A stretch of DNA of 64,000 nucleotides from Alistipes sp. (GTDB lineage: Bacteria > Bacteroidota > Bacteroidia > Bacteroidales > Rikenellaceae). The stretch covers positions 310,001-374,000 of the forward strand of contig JALENN010000006.1 of the NCBI GenBank assembly GCA_022767745.1. The letters run 5' to 3'. The translations under genes and the position numbers were made by a program. Positions within the stretch are counted from its first letter, which is position 1. Each line of letters starts with the position of its first letter. The notes beneath the pieces are model-generated. The model had not been told where the DNA came from. It did no database searches and was given only the letters and a program-made list of their open reading frames with translations. Positions 53,909-63,030 of this stretch are shown piece by piece.

Positions 53909-54310
53909 TCACCCGACGGCCAAATCGAAGCCCCGCTCGACCTCCGCGCGCACGGCCGCCACGCCGTTCTCGACCCATGAGATAGCCGCCACCAGCGGCA
54001 CCATCGTGGCGCGGCTGCGGGTGTCGATCCTCTCGTCGGGGCCGAGGCCCGTCATCTCGCACACCGTGCGCACGTAGCGCGCCGTGTCGTTCTCCGAGGG
54101 CGGGGCGTAGCGGCCTATCATGCCGCGCACCGTGTCGAGCCCGTAGCGGCGGCGGTAGGTGTCCAGCAGCACGAACACGGCGCGGTAGCCCCACTCCATC
54201 GACTCGAACTGCTTGAAGGCCGCATCGCGCGAGGGACGCACCTCGCCCCTGTATCGCACCCGCGAGCGGCGTATGTTGCCCGGGTTGCAGTTGTCCAGTC
54301 CGCGGCTCAT
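53909..54310 (-). CDS. Phage lysozyme-like / 'structural protein P5'-type protein
   Basis: A 133-residue protein starting MSRGLDNCNPGNIRRSRVRY; NPGNIR followed by FKQFESMEWGYRAVFVLLDTY and APPSENDTARYVRTVCEMTG is the family commonly annotated in Bacteroidota prophages as P5-like, related to muralytic transglycosylases of phage particles. Its start overlaps the holin stop by 4 bases (ATGA), so it fits an endolysin role. It is the last gene of the cassette. I infer cell-wall cleavage from family and position, not from an active site I can prove. Confidence 0.82.
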   Translation of the reverse strand: MSRGLDNCNPGNIRRSRVRYRGEVRPSRDAAFKQFESMEWGYRAVFVLLDTYRRRYGLDTVRGMIGRYAPPSENDTARYVRTVCEMTGLGPDERIDTRSRATMVPLVAAISWVENGVAAVRAEVERGFDLAVG

Positions 54311-54729
54311 CGCTCCACCTCCTTTCCCAGGCGGCTGCCCACCAGACGGCTGAGCCACCGCAGCGCCGGCGCGTCGCTTATGCGGCAGGCGTTCTCGAGG
54401 AACGACCACAGCTCGACGCCGCAGACAAGGCCTCCGAACAGGCGCGCCAGGCCGGGGGCGAAGAGCCCCGCCGTGACGGCGTCCATCATGCAGGCCATGC
54501 CGAGCGACATGATCACGAAACCCAGTTTCTGCACCGTGCGCCACGCCTTGCGGCTCTCGAACCGCCACGGCCGTCCCGCACGCCGCGCCTCGGCGCGCGA
54601 GGCCGCCACCCCCGTCGCGAAATCCACCGCCATGAACACCGTCACGCACCACACCAGCGGCACCAGCGGCGCGAAGAGCGCCGCAAGCGATGCCGCCGTC
54701 ACGTTAAAGAACCTGCACAAAGCCTCCAT
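54307..54729 (-). CDS. Phage holin family protein
   Basis: A 140-residue membrane protein with three to four hydrophobic helices (SLAALFAPLVPLVWCVTVFM, LGFVIMSLGMACMMDAVTAG, LARLFGGLVCGVELWSF). A charged segment, ASRAEARRAGRPWRFESRK, sits between helices 1 and 2 and is typical of the toxin-secretion/holin group of Bacteroidota prophages. It overlaps the upstream connector gene by 26 bases and the P5-like gene by 4, giving a coupled lysis pair. Confidence 0.85.
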   Translation of the reverse strand: MEALCRFFNVTAASLAALFAPLVPLVWCVTVFMAVDFATGVAASRAEARRAGRPWRFESRKAWRTVQKLGFVIMSLGMACMMDAVTAGLFAPGLARLFGGLVCGVELWSFLENACRISDAPALRWLSRLVGSRLGKEVER

Positions 54730-55177
54730 CGGTCACACATCGGTTAAGTACGTTGCGCCGCGGGTCGTATTCGGCCATCGTCGCGGCATTCTCATCGAGA
54801 TACTCCGACAGGCGGCGCAGCTGTATGTTCACCTCCACGCGCAGCGACCTCATAAGCTCGATGCGCGCCGACTCGGCCGCCGCCACGGCGTAGATGTTCG
54901 ACGCCTGCGTCAGCCCCGCCTGCCCCGTGGCGGCGTTCAGGCGCGGCTGCACCTCGAGGCGCGTGGCCGCCGCAGCCGCCGCGGCAAAATATTCCTTCGC
55001 CTCGGGATACTCCCCCGCCGCGACGGCACGGCACAGCGCCGCCCCCGCCACGGGCTCGACCCAGCGGTGCACGGCAGCCGCTATGTCGGCCTGGCCGATG
55101 GCCTCGGGGGCGACGTAGCCGCCGTCGGCAAATGCCAGCGCGACGACCTCGGCCGGCGTTACAATCACATTATCCAT
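54704..55177 (-). CDS. DUF6712-type head-tail connector-like protein
   Basis: A 157-residue helical protein starting MDNVIVTPAEVVALAFADGG, with QADIAAAVHRWVEPVAGAAL and a late SEYLDENAATMAEYDPRRN. The T-x-A-E-V-x-x-L-A-F start and length match DUF6712 proteins found next to portal and capsid genes in Bacteroidota phages, where they are thought to be head completion proteins. It is 65 bases downstream of the portal gene. Assignment is by pattern and position. Confidence 0.72.
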   Translation of the reverse strand: MDNVIVTPAEVVALAFADGGYVAPEAIGQADIAAAVHRWVEPVAGAALCRAVAAGEYPEAKEYFAAAAAAATRLEVQPRLNAATGQAGLTQASNIYAVAAAESARIELMRSLRVEVNIQLRRLSEYLDENAATMAEYDPRRNVLNRCVTDGGFVQVL

Positions 55178-55242
55178 CTCCCATTGCGTTTAGGCCGCCC
55201 GCCCCTGCACCCCGGCCGGGAAGCGGCGGCGGGCGGCGCGGT

Positions 55243-56466
55243 TCAACCTATCTTTGTCACGTTGTATTTGGTTATCTCCGACAGGAAGGCCTGCTGGCGT
55301 TCGTCGTCGGGGTCGTAGTCCAGGCCGTCAGCCTTGCGCGCCTCCCACACCTTCATGTAGATGGGCTTCGAGCGCGTGGGCGGGCGGTTGATTATCTCCA
55401 GCGACGAGGGGTCGATCCCCGCCACGTCGCGCAGGATGGCGCGTACGGGCTCCATCAGCTCCTGCTGCTCGGCCAGGATCACGGTGTTGAGCGCCACCTC
55501 GTACTCGTGCAGTATGCGCTCCGAGCTGAAGCCCGACGAGTAGTCGAGGCCGCTCAGCGAACGGAACCACGAGTGGGCGATGACGATGTCGCTGGTGGCC
55601 TGGTCGTGGAGGCTGCTCCAGTCGCCCTCGTTGCGCGACTCGATGGGGATGAAGCGCGAGTTGTCGGCCTCGCTCCCCTCGCGCAGCACGAACATCACCT
55701 GCCCGGGGTTGCCCGCGAAGCGCCGCTCGGCCGTGCGGACGATGCGTTCGGCCTCGGCGTCGCTCTGCGCCGTGGCGTCGAGCATCATCACGCCCGAGAG
55801 CTGGAACGAGTTGTCCAGACGCGAGATGTTCCAGCAGTCGGTCTTGTAGGCTATGGCCGAGACCCCCATGCCGGCGATGTACTTCGGCACGCCGTAGTGC
55901 GAGAACATCGGTTCGTAGTCCTTGTAGTGCACCACCGAGCGCAGCGACCCGTCCGCCTGCTCCTCGAAGGCCGGGTAGAGGGGCAGCCGCACCGCCTCGT
56001 CGGGGCGGAACGCCGCCCAGTCGTGGTGCAGCAGCACATGCTGCGAGTCGCGCGCCACGCGGCAGCGCGACGCATCCTGATGGTAGAGCGCCACGAAGCC
56101 GTGCGCGCGGTCGGTCACCACCTCCATGAAGGCGTTGCCCATGAGCATCTTGTCGAAGGCCAGGCGGTGCAGCAGCGTGCGCAGCGACTCGCCGCGGCCG
56201 TTGATGCAGCGCACCGCCGCCGCCAGCTGACGCTGCGACTCGTCGCACGAAAAGCCCTTGCCGGCAATGTAGTCGGCCTTGTCGTTGATTATGCGGCGGT
56301 GGGTGGTCGAGCGGCGCGACATGAGCGACAGCACCGCCGGCAGCATGTTGTCGTCGCCCCAGCGCCAGAATTTGTCGCTCGTGACGCTGCGCGACGTGAG
56401 CGCGAACAACGGCTGCGGGCTACGGTCGGCCACGGCCGTCACGCTCTTGGTTCTGATGTTTTCCAT
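55243..56466 (-). CDS. Phage portal protein
   Basis: A 407-residue portal-like protein: WRWGDDNMLPAVLSLMSRRS (typical portal N-terminus with stem-adjacent W-G-D-N), FDKMLMGNAFMEVVTD, FIPIESRNEGDWSSLHDQAT and a long helix SERILHEYEVALNTVILAEQ near the end. It should form the dodecameric ring at one capsid vertex through which DNA passes. The gene is intact. It lies after the capsid gene rather than before it. No terminase partner is in the window. Confidence 0.86.
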   Translation of the reverse strand: MENIRTKSVTAVADRSPQPLFALTSRSVTSDKFWRWGDDNMLPAVLSLMSRRSTTHRRIINDKADYIAGKGFSCDESQRQLAAAVRCINGRGESLRTLLHRLAFDKMLMGNAFMEVVTDRAHGFVALYHQDASRCRVARDSQHVLLHHDWAAFRPDEAVRLPLYPAFEEQADGSLRSVVHYKDYEPMFSHYGVPKYIAGMGVSAIAYKTDCWNISRLDNSFQLSGVMMLDATAQSDAEAERIVRTAERRFAGNPGQVMFVLREGSEADNSRFIPIESRNEGDWSSLHDQATSDIVIAHSWFRSLSGLDYSSGFSSERILHEYEVALNTVILAEQQELMEPVRAILRDVAGIDPSSLEIINRPPTRSKPIYMKVWEARKADGLDYDPDDERQQAFLSEITKYNVTKIG

Positions 56467-56486
56467 AGCATCTGTTTCGTTAGGGG

Positions 56487-56960
56487 TTAATCGGCCGCGG
56501 GCAGCGAGTCGGCCGCCGCGGCGCGCGAGGTGTCGTCGGAGGCCAGCTCAAGCTCGGCATGGGGTGCGTCGAGGGCGTCGGTGCCCGAGCGCAGCGCGAG
56601 CGACCTCAGCCGCAGCGCCTGCTCGAAGCCGAAGCGGGGCGACCACCCCGCCACCAGCGTCTCGCCCGAGGCGAGGGTGAAGCGCGCCGCCACACCCTCG
56701 TCGCCGCAGCGCGCCACGAACTCCTCGTCGAACCACGCCCCGGCGCGGGAGATGTCGGCGCGCAGCACCAGACGGTGCTCCACCCTGACGCGGCCCTCGT
56801 CCACCGAGAAGGTCTCGGTGTAGGACGAACCCGCGTCGCACAGCTCCACCGCCACGCCGCCGCCCGCAACCATCTGCGCGGGCGAGGCGAGGCCGCGCAC
56901 CGCATACAGCTCGGCCGCAACAACCCCGCCCACGGGTTTGTATCGTTTGACGTCAGACAT
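56487..56960 (-). CDS. Phage-cassette protein of unknown function
   Basis: A 157-residue protein between the capsid and portal genes. It contains repeated beta-type stretches (TETFSVDEGRVRVEHRLVLR, RFTLASGETLVAGWSPRFGF) and an Ala/Asp-rich tail. It looks like a small virion or head-decoration protein, but I recognise no family. The 9-base gap to the capsid gene supports co-transcription and a structural role. Confidence 0.65.
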   Translation of the reverse strand: MSDVKRYKPVGGVVAAELYAVRGLASPAQMVAGGGVAVELCDAGSSYTETFSVDEGRVRVEHRLVLRADISRAGAWFDEEFVARCGDEGVAARFTLASGETLVAGWSPRFGFEQALRLRSLALRSGTDALDAPHAELELASDDTSRAAAADSLPAAD

Positions 56961-56969
56961 GGCCGCGCG

Positions 56970-57965
56970 CTATTCGGTGATGTTCATGTAGGCCGACATG
57001 AGGTCCTCGTCGAGGATCTCGCACCCGATGGCGAAGACGGCCCTCTGGCGGTTCTCCATCTCGTCGGGGTTGTACCACATGCGCACCTCCGAGCCGGGCG
57101 TGTCGGCCGTGTTGACGGCCATCACCAGGTTGCGGCGGTCGGTGAAGATGCAGAAGTTGCGCGAGAGCGTCGACGACGATATCGCCGGCTCGAGGTTCAC
57201 CTCCACCACCGGGAAGCCGTGGTACTTGAGCGTCGGGCGGCCGTTCTGCGTGTCGCCGTAGGTGACGGGGCTGAACGTCTCGTCGAGGTAGTGCTCGTAG
57301 GCCGAGTAGAGGTCGGGCGAGACGAAGAACGCCGCCTGCCCGTCCTTGAAGAGCCCCTTCAGGCGGGGGCTGGCATTGGCGATGTGCTGGTCGAAGATCT
57401 CCTTGATCGTGTAGTCGCCCAGACGTCCGTCGAGGTCCTTGTCGCTGAAGTGCAGCGCGCCCTCCTTGATGCGCTCCTGGATGATCTTCAGCAGGCCGTC
57501 GAAGCTCGTGTAGCCGGTGTTGTGGGTGCCGCCCTTGTCGCCCAGCCAGAGGTTCATGCGTATGCTGTCGGCGATGGCGTTGCGGAAGAGTTCGGTCTCG
57601 GCCGCCTCGAGTTCGGTGCCCGTGAGGTCCTCCATGTTGACGTCGCTGCGGTTGGTTATCAGCTCGAATATCGTCGAGAAGTAGTCGCTGGCGCTGAAGG
57701 CGTTCTCGGCCTTGACCCTGTGCAGGGGGATGGTCTTCTGGTAGTGGACGCTCTTCGAGCCGCCGCTCCACTTCGACGCCTCGTCGAAGCTCTGCAGCAC
57801 GTTGCCCGTGCGGTCCCACAGCTGCACGACCGTCGGCACGGGCATGTTGTAGAGCACGCGTATGCCGAGCGACTCGATCGACGGGCCGCTCATCAGCGGA
57901 CGGAAAAAGATGGTTTCGAGCTCGCGGCCCGTGTAGTTCTTGGGGTTTACAATGATTCCTGACAT
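56970..57965 (-). CDS. Phage major capsid protein, probable
   Basis: A 331-residue protein starting MSGIIVNPKNYTGRELETIF, with FELITNRSDVNMEDLTGTEL, LFKDGQAAFFVSPDLYSAYEHYL, GRPTLKYHGFPVVEV and a C-terminal WYNPDEMENRQRAVFAIGC. The size, the P-domain-like segment and the position directly after a protease-scaffold gene support an HK97-fold capsid protein. It is the best-conserved-looking gene of the cassette and fully intact. Family identity should be confirmed by structure prediction. Confidence 0.78.
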   Translation of the reverse strand: MSGIIVNPKNYTGRELETIFFRPLMSGPSIESLGIRVLYNMPVPTVVQLWDRTGNVLQSFDEASKWSGGSKSVHYQKTIPLHRVKAENAFSASDYFSTIFELITNRSDVNMEDLTGTELEAAETELFRNAIADSIRMNLWLGDKGGTHNTGYTSFDGLLKIIQERIKEGALHFSDKDLDGRLGDYTIKEIFDQHIANASPRLKGLFKDGQAAFFVSPDLYSAYEHYLDETFSPVTYGDTQNGRPTLKYHGFPVVEVNLEPAISSSTLSRNFCIFTDRRNLVMAVNTADTPGSEVRMWYNPDEMENRQRAVFAIGCEILDEDLMSAYMNITE

Positions 57966-58016
57966 GTTTTTTCTGCTTTTTTCAATTGTTTTACGTTGGT
58001 TTGCATTCTGCGGGCG

Positions 58017-59123
58017 CTATCGCATCGAGGCGAAGGCGCGCGCGTCGTCGCTGTAGGCGCGGGCGTTCGACTCCGAGCAGAGGGGCTCGGCCGAGGGGTC
58101 CTCGGTGGGCGATGTGAGGCTGGGTCCGTAGCGCCGCTGCCCCTCCTCGAAGGCCACGGCCGAACGCGACGCCGCATTCTGCGGCAGAGCCTCCGACGCG
58201 GTCTTTTCCGACGCCTTGCCCCCGGCCTCGGCCCTGGCGGCAACACGGGCTTCGCGCTCGGCCTCGCGTTCGGCGCGACGCTCCTCGCGACGCGAGCGCA
58301 CGCGCTCCATGAAGTTGTCCCAGCAGCGGGCGAAGCGGCGCACGGCACACCTGGCCACGCTCACCGCCACATTCGAGAGGGCCCTCTCGGCCACCTCGCC
58401 GATGCCCTCCTCACCGTCGCGGCGCCTTGCGCGCGCCGTGGGCATCGTCTCCACCGGCGGCACGGGATCGGCCGTCGCCGCCCCGTCGCCCTGCTGCGGG
58501 GGCAGGGGCGTACCCTCGGGCATCACCACGCCCGTCATCACGCCGTCGAAGATGCGGTCGGCCAGCCCCGCCGCCACCGTCTCCTCGGCCGAGAGCCAGC
58601 GGCCGCTGCCGTTGTTCTCCGACATGAGGGCCTCGAAGCTCTCCCTGTCGCGGCCCGAACGCTGGGCATAGAGCTCGGCCAGACGGGCGTCGGTCTTGCG
58701 CAGCAGCTCGGCACGCGAGGCCAGCGTGCGGGCGTTGCCCTCGACGGCGCACTCCGAGTTGTGGATAAGGTACAGCGTGTTGGTCGATATCTCGCGGCAC
58801 CCCTCGTCGGCCGCCTGCGCTATGACCGTGGCGGCCGAGGCCGTGTAGCCGTAGCAGCGGGTGGTGATGCGCGCCCCGAGCGAGCGCAGCGCCTCGTAGA
58901 TGAGCAGCGCGTCGTTCACGTCGCCGCCCGTCGAGCGTATGTTGACCACCACGGCCGACGCCGCCACCTCGGTGATGCGCGCCACCTCGCGGCGGAACTT
59001 CTCATACGTGGTGACGCGGTCGGCGCCGCCGTCGCCCTGCTGCTCCTCGGGCATGCCTATCGTGCCCTCGATGTCGATGTAACACGTCTGGGCTTCGTTT
59101 CTGATTGTGATTTTCGTTTGCAT
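58017..59123 (-). CDS. ClpP/S49-type phage head maturation protease with scaffold-like C-terminus
   Basis: A 368-residue protein. Residues 1-200 are a ClpP-like protease: NIRSTGGDVNDALLIYEAL, nucleophile Ser96 in CYGYTASAATVIAQ, His121 in LYLIHNSE, and SGRWLSAEETVAAGLADRIF. After about 205 the chain is charged and repetitive (RRREERRAEREAEREARV), like the scaffold domain often fused to head proteases. It precedes the capsid gene by 51 bases, as expected for a prohead protease. A longer frame upstream is not used; ATG 59123 gives the domain start. Confidence 0.88.
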   Translation of the reverse strand: MQTKITIRNEAQTCYIDIEGTIGMPEEQQGDGGADRVTTYEKFRREVARITEVAASAVVVNIRSTGGDVNDALLIYEALRSLGARITTRCYGYTASAATVIAQAADEGCREISTNTLYLIHNSECAVEGNARTLASRAELLRKTDARLAELYAQRSGRDRESFEALMSENNGSGRWLSAEETVAAGLADRIFDGVMTGVVMPEGTPLPPQQGDGAATADPVPPVETMPTARARRRDGEEGIGEVAERALSNVAVSVARCAVRRFARCWDNFMERVRSRREERRAEREAEREARVAARAEAGGKASEKTASEALPQNAASRSAVAFEEGQRRYGPSLTSPTEDPSAEPLCSESNARAYSDDARAFASMR

Positions 59124-59170
59124 CGTTTTCTTTTGTTTTTTTGATGGTTTTACGGGGGAAAGCCCCCGGC

Positions 59171-61606
59171 TCAATCCTCCGTCTCGCGCAGCATCAGGCA
59201 CCGCGCCTGACCCGTGGCGGCATCGTAGCCCTCGACGGCGGCCAGACGGTAGAGGGCCGTCTCGGCACCCCACCCGAGGCGGAACTTCGAGCGCACGTTG
59301 CCCCCGTCGGCCGCGCCGTCGAGCAGCGCCGCCAGCTCGTGCGCCGCCAGCCGTACCGTGACGCGCAGCTGCCGCCGCCCGGCCTCGCGCCGCCATGCGC
59401 GGTCGTAGTGCGAGTGGAGCCCCACGGCGCCGTCGCGGTCCTCGAAGCAGAGGGTGAAGCGCCCGTCCCCCGCCGCCGCGAGCGTGCCGTCGCGCTGCTC
59501 GGCCGCATGGTGGAAGGCGGCGTAGGGGTAGCTCGTGCCGTACGACGGGAATCCCCACCTCTCGCCCGCGGGCAGCGGCCGCATGCCCCTATACAGCACC
59601 ACGCGCGCCCCGAAGTCGGCGTCGAGCGTGCTGTCGCGGTCGCCCACCTGCGGCACCGAGGCCGAGGGTGCCGAGGCATACACCCCGACGGCGTTGAGCG
59701 TCGGGCAGAACAGCGAGTTGCGCATGCGTTTCACGCCCCGCAGCGCCGCCTGCGACGCAGTCGTGAAGCTCCACTCGCCCACACGGCCGCCCGTGCGCTC
59801 CTCATAGCGGGCCACAGGGCCTCCCTCCGAGCGGTAGGCCAGCGTGCGGCGTTCGTGCACCGCTGCGGCCATGTCCGCGGCCTCGGCCGCAGCCCCCGTC
59901 ACCACGCGGCCGCGCCAGTCGACCACGTCGTCGCGCAGGTAGTCGTCGAGGCTCTCCACCGTCACCGTGCGCCGCACCGTGTCGCTGCGGAATACGAGGT
60001 TGAACATCTGCCCCACGGCCGCGAGCAGCTCCGCCCCCGTCACGTCGTGGTGCGCCACATCGGCGAAGGTCACGTGCGAGCCTGCGGCGGGCGCCGCCGA
60101 GAAGACGGGACGCAGGCGGCACCCCGTGCCGAGCGTTATGCGCTGCCCCGGCTCGGCACCGTGGAGGTACATGCGCACGAAACTCTTCTCCGAGCCCGCC
60201 GCAAGGCGCTCGGGCGCCGATCGCAGCGTCACCTGCACGTCGGTCGAACCCGTCTCGCCCACATGCCCGTCGTAGAGCGCCCAGTCGTCCGCATAGGGTG
60301 CGTACGACCCGTCGGCGGCCTGCAGTTGCAGTTCGCACTGCGCCCCCGTCGCCGCCGCGGGGATGCTCACCTGCGCCGTGCGCGCCGAGAAGGCGGCCGC
60401 CACCGCCGTCTGCCCGCCGTAGCGGCACACCACGCGGTACGACTGCCCCTCAACGTGGCCGAAGACCACACAGCGGTATGCCGTGCCCGCCGTGAGCGCG
60501 TCGCGGCGGTCGATGAAGGGGTTGGCCAGTCGGAAGGCGATGTCGCAGCCCGAGTCGACATATAGCGAGTCGAACCCCGCCAGACGCTCGCGCGAGAGGA
60601 TGCGGTAGTCGGTGCGGTAGTCGAGACGGAACTCGAACCCCACGGCCACCTCGCTCGTGGGCGTGAAGCGCACGCCGCTGCCGTCGATGGCAAGGGTGCG
60701 GGCGTTGGGCTGCAGGTCGCTGCCCGCGGCCGTGTCGGTCGTGTCGACGAAGTTGCCCAGCGAGTTGGCCAGCACCAGCGGCGAGAGATAGACGCGCCCC
60801 ATGCCGTCGGCCTCGGCCCCGGCCTCGGCGCGGCGGCCCGCGCAGAACCCCATCGACGAGGTGACGCGCTCGGTCGAGGCCGAGGCGTAGCGACCGCTCA
60901 TGTAGAGGCTGCGCAGCAGCCCGCCCTGCATGAAACCGCCCGCGGCGCGGTAGCCGCCGGCCGCGAATATGGCCTCCATCAGCGCCGCCACGCTTATGAA
61001 GGGGTGGTAGTCCTCCACCGATCCTATGCGCTGCGGCGGGTAGATGCTGGTGGTGCCGGCGGCATCGTCGTAGCTGTCGCGCCGCACGGGGAGGAATTTT
61101 ACGGGTGACGAATCGCTCCAACTGTTTTGGATTGTCGTGCCGTCGAGCACGGCCCCGTACCCGATCCCGATCTCGCCGAAGTCGCTGCGTGCCGCCGTCT
61201 CGGCCCACGCGGCGGCATCGCCCTCCACGCGCACCACGTATGAAAGCCGCCCCGAGCCGCCACAGACCGCCCCCTCCTCCGCATCGGGCGGGCCCTCCGT
61301 GACGGGCAGCGCCGCGGCCTCCACCGCCTCGAGCACGGCCGCCCCCGCCAGCAGCACCGTGCCGTCGACCTCCACCTCGGCCTCGTGGCGGCGGGCGTTG
61401 AACCCCTCACCGCAATGCAGGTCGGCGGCGCGGCACATCACCGCGTCGTTGCGCGGCGTCGAGGGCAGGCGGAAGGTGATCGCGCGCCCCGTGCGACCGC
61501 TCTCGGGGTCGGCCAGCGCGGCCAGGTCGTACATCACGCCGAAGTGCGGCAGCGACTCCTGCGGCGGCAGGTCGCACACGACCGAATCGATGCGCAGCGT
61601 CATCAT
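59171..61606 (-). CDS. Large phage structural protein, unrecognised
   Basis: An 811-residue protein. The N-terminus (MTLRIDSVVCDLPPQESLPHFG) and mostly beta-rich body with many Gly/Tyr/Trp turns (GTTSIYPPQRIGSVEDYHPF, DWALYDGHVGETGSTDVQV) suggest a tail, baseplate or host-contact protein. It is far too short and too poor in coiled coil to be a typical tape measure. It overlaps the upstream gene by 4 bases (ATGA). No homologue comes to mind; its size makes it the most informative unknown in the cassette. Confidence 0.68.
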   Translation of the reverse strand: MMTLRIDSVVCDLPPQESLPHFGVMYDLAALADPESGRTGRAITFRLPSTPRNDAVMCRAADLHCGEGFNARRHEAEVEVDGTVLLAGAAVLEAVEAAALPVTEGPPDAEEGAVCGGSGRLSYVVRVEGDAAAWAETAARSDFGEIGIGYGAVLDGTTIQNSWSDSSPVKFLPVRRDSYDDAAGTTSIYPPQRIGSVEDYHPFISVAALMEAIFAAGGYRAAGGFMQGGLLRSLYMSGRYASASTERVTSSMGFCAGRRAEAGAEADGMGRVYLSPLVLANSLGNFVDTTDTAAGSDLQPNARTLAIDGSGVRFTPTSEVAVGFEFRLDYRTDYRILSRERLAGFDSLYVDSGCDIAFRLANPFIDRRDALTAGTAYRCVVFGHVEGQSYRVVCRYGGQTAVAAAFSARTAQVSIPAAATGAQCELQLQAADGSYAPYADDWALYDGHVGETGSTDVQVTLRSAPERLAAGSEKSFVRMYLHGAEPGQRITLGTGCRLRPVFSAAPAAGSHVTFADVAHHDVTGAELLAAVGQMFNLVFRSDTVRRTVTVESLDDYLRDDVVDWRGRVVTGAAAEAADMAAAVHERRTLAYRSEGGPVARYEERTGGRVGEWSFTTASQAALRGVKRMRNSLFCPTLNAVGVYASAPSASVPQVGDRDSTLDADFGARVVLYRGMRPLPAGERWGFPSYGTSYPYAAFHHAAEQRDGTLAAAGDGRFTLCFEDRDGAVGLHSHYDRAWRREAGRRQLRVTVRLAAHELAALLDGAADGGNVRSKFRLGWGAETALYRLAAVEGYDAATGQARCLMLRETED

Positions 61607-62574
61607 AGGCGCACCTCCTTTCTCCGCCCGCGCAGCGTCACCGCAATCGACCCCAGCGCGCCGCAGTCGGCCGTCATAAGCGTGTCGGTGAGCACGTCGA
61701 CCTCGCGGCAGGCGTCACCCTCGAGCAGCCACACGCGCGGCGAGACTATTATCTCGGCCAGCGCCGCCAGCTGCGCCCGCGGCTCGTAGGCCGACACCAC
61801 ACGCAGCGTCGTGTCGCGCTCGACGGCCACCGTCGTGCGGCCCTCGGGAGTGATGCAGCGGCGGCGCGACGCCCCGACCGTCATCCCGCAGCTCACGGGA
61901 AAGGTGTATATCTCGGGCGCATGCTGGCCGTCGAGCCACGCCACGCGCCGCGCCGTCGAGGGATTCTCGACCACGTCGTAGTCGATCGCCGCCACCGCCT
62001 CGCCGTCGATGCGCAGCGTCACCGCCAGCCGCTGCGGCACCTCGGCAAAGCCGCGCGTGGTCACCGCCACGGTGCGCTGCCCGCCCGAGGGGGGTTCGAG
62101 CGTCATGAACTCGTACCCCGAGCCGAAGGCCTCGACCACCACCTCGGCCACGGCGTCGGGCATCGAGAAGAACGACACCAGGTCGTACTCGCCCGCCGCC
62201 AGCGTGCGGCGCTCGCACTGCGCCTCGAGCAGCGTGAAGAGGGCGCCGAGGTCGACCCTCGCGGCGATGAACTTGCGCGTCGGCGCCGCCGTGCCGTTTG
62301 CCGTCACCGCCACGCTCAACTGCGCTCCCGTGTCGACCACAGCGCAGCGCTCCACGCCCTCGGGCAGGCGGTAGCTCACAACGCTGCGCAGCATGGGGGC
62401 TATGTCGACCGTGCCGCCCGCCGCGGCGCACAGGGTCTTCGTGCCAAGACGCTCACCGCTGGCGGCGTCGCTCACCACGATCTCGATGTCGCCCACCGCC
62501 CCCTCGGCGTCGACCGTGTAGGGCAGCGCGTCGTAGAACGACGAGTAGGATTCGGGTATTGATGTAAATTTCAT
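61603..62574 (-). CDS. Phage-cassette structural protein, unrecognised
   Basis: A 323-residue beta-rich protein starting MKFTSIPESYSSFYDALPYT, with evenly spaced strands (LSVAVTANGTAAPTRKFIAA, YDLVSFFSMPDAVAEVVVEA) and no signal peptide or membrane helix. It is coupled to the 811-residue protein by an ATGA overlap. A baseplate or tail component is plausible by position. No catalytic motif is visible. Confidence 0.65.
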   Translation of the reverse strand: MKFTSIPESYSSFYDALPYTVDAEGAVGDIEIVVSDAASGERLGTKTLCAAAGGTVDIAPMLRSVVSYRLPEGVERCAVVDTGAQLSVAVTANGTAAPTRKFIAARVDLGALFTLLEAQCERRTLAAGEYDLVSFFSMPDAVAEVVVEAFGSGYEFMTLEPPSGGQRTVAVTTRGFAEVPQRLAVTLRIDGEAVAAIDYDVVENPSTARRVAWLDGQHAPEIYTFPVSCGMTVGASRRRCITPEGRTTVAVERDTTLRVVSAYEPRAQLAALAEIIVSPRVWLLEGDACREVDVLTDTLMTADCGALGSIAVTLRGRRKEVRL

Positions 62575-62625
62575 GGTTTTATCGGTTTGGTTATGGTTCG
62601 TGCAAATGATGGCCGCCGCGCGCGG

Positions 62626-63030
62626 TCAGAAGAATGTCACCACGCGTGCCGTGGCCGTCGCGGCCGCCTCGCCGTGGTTCGTGAGCGAACGTGTCTGCGC
62701 ATGCACCTCGAGCCGCTCCACCGCCACCACCACATCGGCGAGCGACAGCGCCGTGAAGATCCCCACCGCCGCCGTCTCGAGCCGCGCGTATGCCGCGGCC
62801 CTCGCCGCGGGCGACAGCTTGGCCCCCGCCTCGAGCAGATGCAGCGTCACCGTGTAGGTCATGCGTCCGTGGCGCACCCCCTCCATCGACTCGAACTGCG
62901 GCGGCGCAAGCCACGCGGCGGGATATGAGGTAAGGCTCTGCGACATGAAACGCTCGTCGCCCGTGTGGAAATCGTACCCGGCGGCGACGGCCGCCTGACG
63001 GATGGCATCTGCAAGTTTCGTGTGGTTCAT
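62626..63030 (-). CDS. Phage-cassette small protein, tail-terminator-like
   Basis: A 134-residue protein starting MNHTKLADAIRQAAVAAGYD, followed by strands and a helix (MTYTVTLHLLEAGAKLSPAA). Length and the mixed fold with a Y-T-V-T-L-H strand recall small tail-terminator or tail-completion proteins, but I am not certain. It is the first gene of the cassette; the 740-bp non-coding region upstream presumably contains its promoter. Confidence 0.6.
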   Translation of the reverse strand: MNHTKLADAIRQAAVAAGYDFHTGDERFMSQSLTSYPAAWLAPPQFESMEGVRHGRMTYTVTLHLLEAGAKLSPAARAAAYARLETAAVGIFTALSLADVVVAVERLEVHAQTRSLTNHGEAAATATARVVTFF

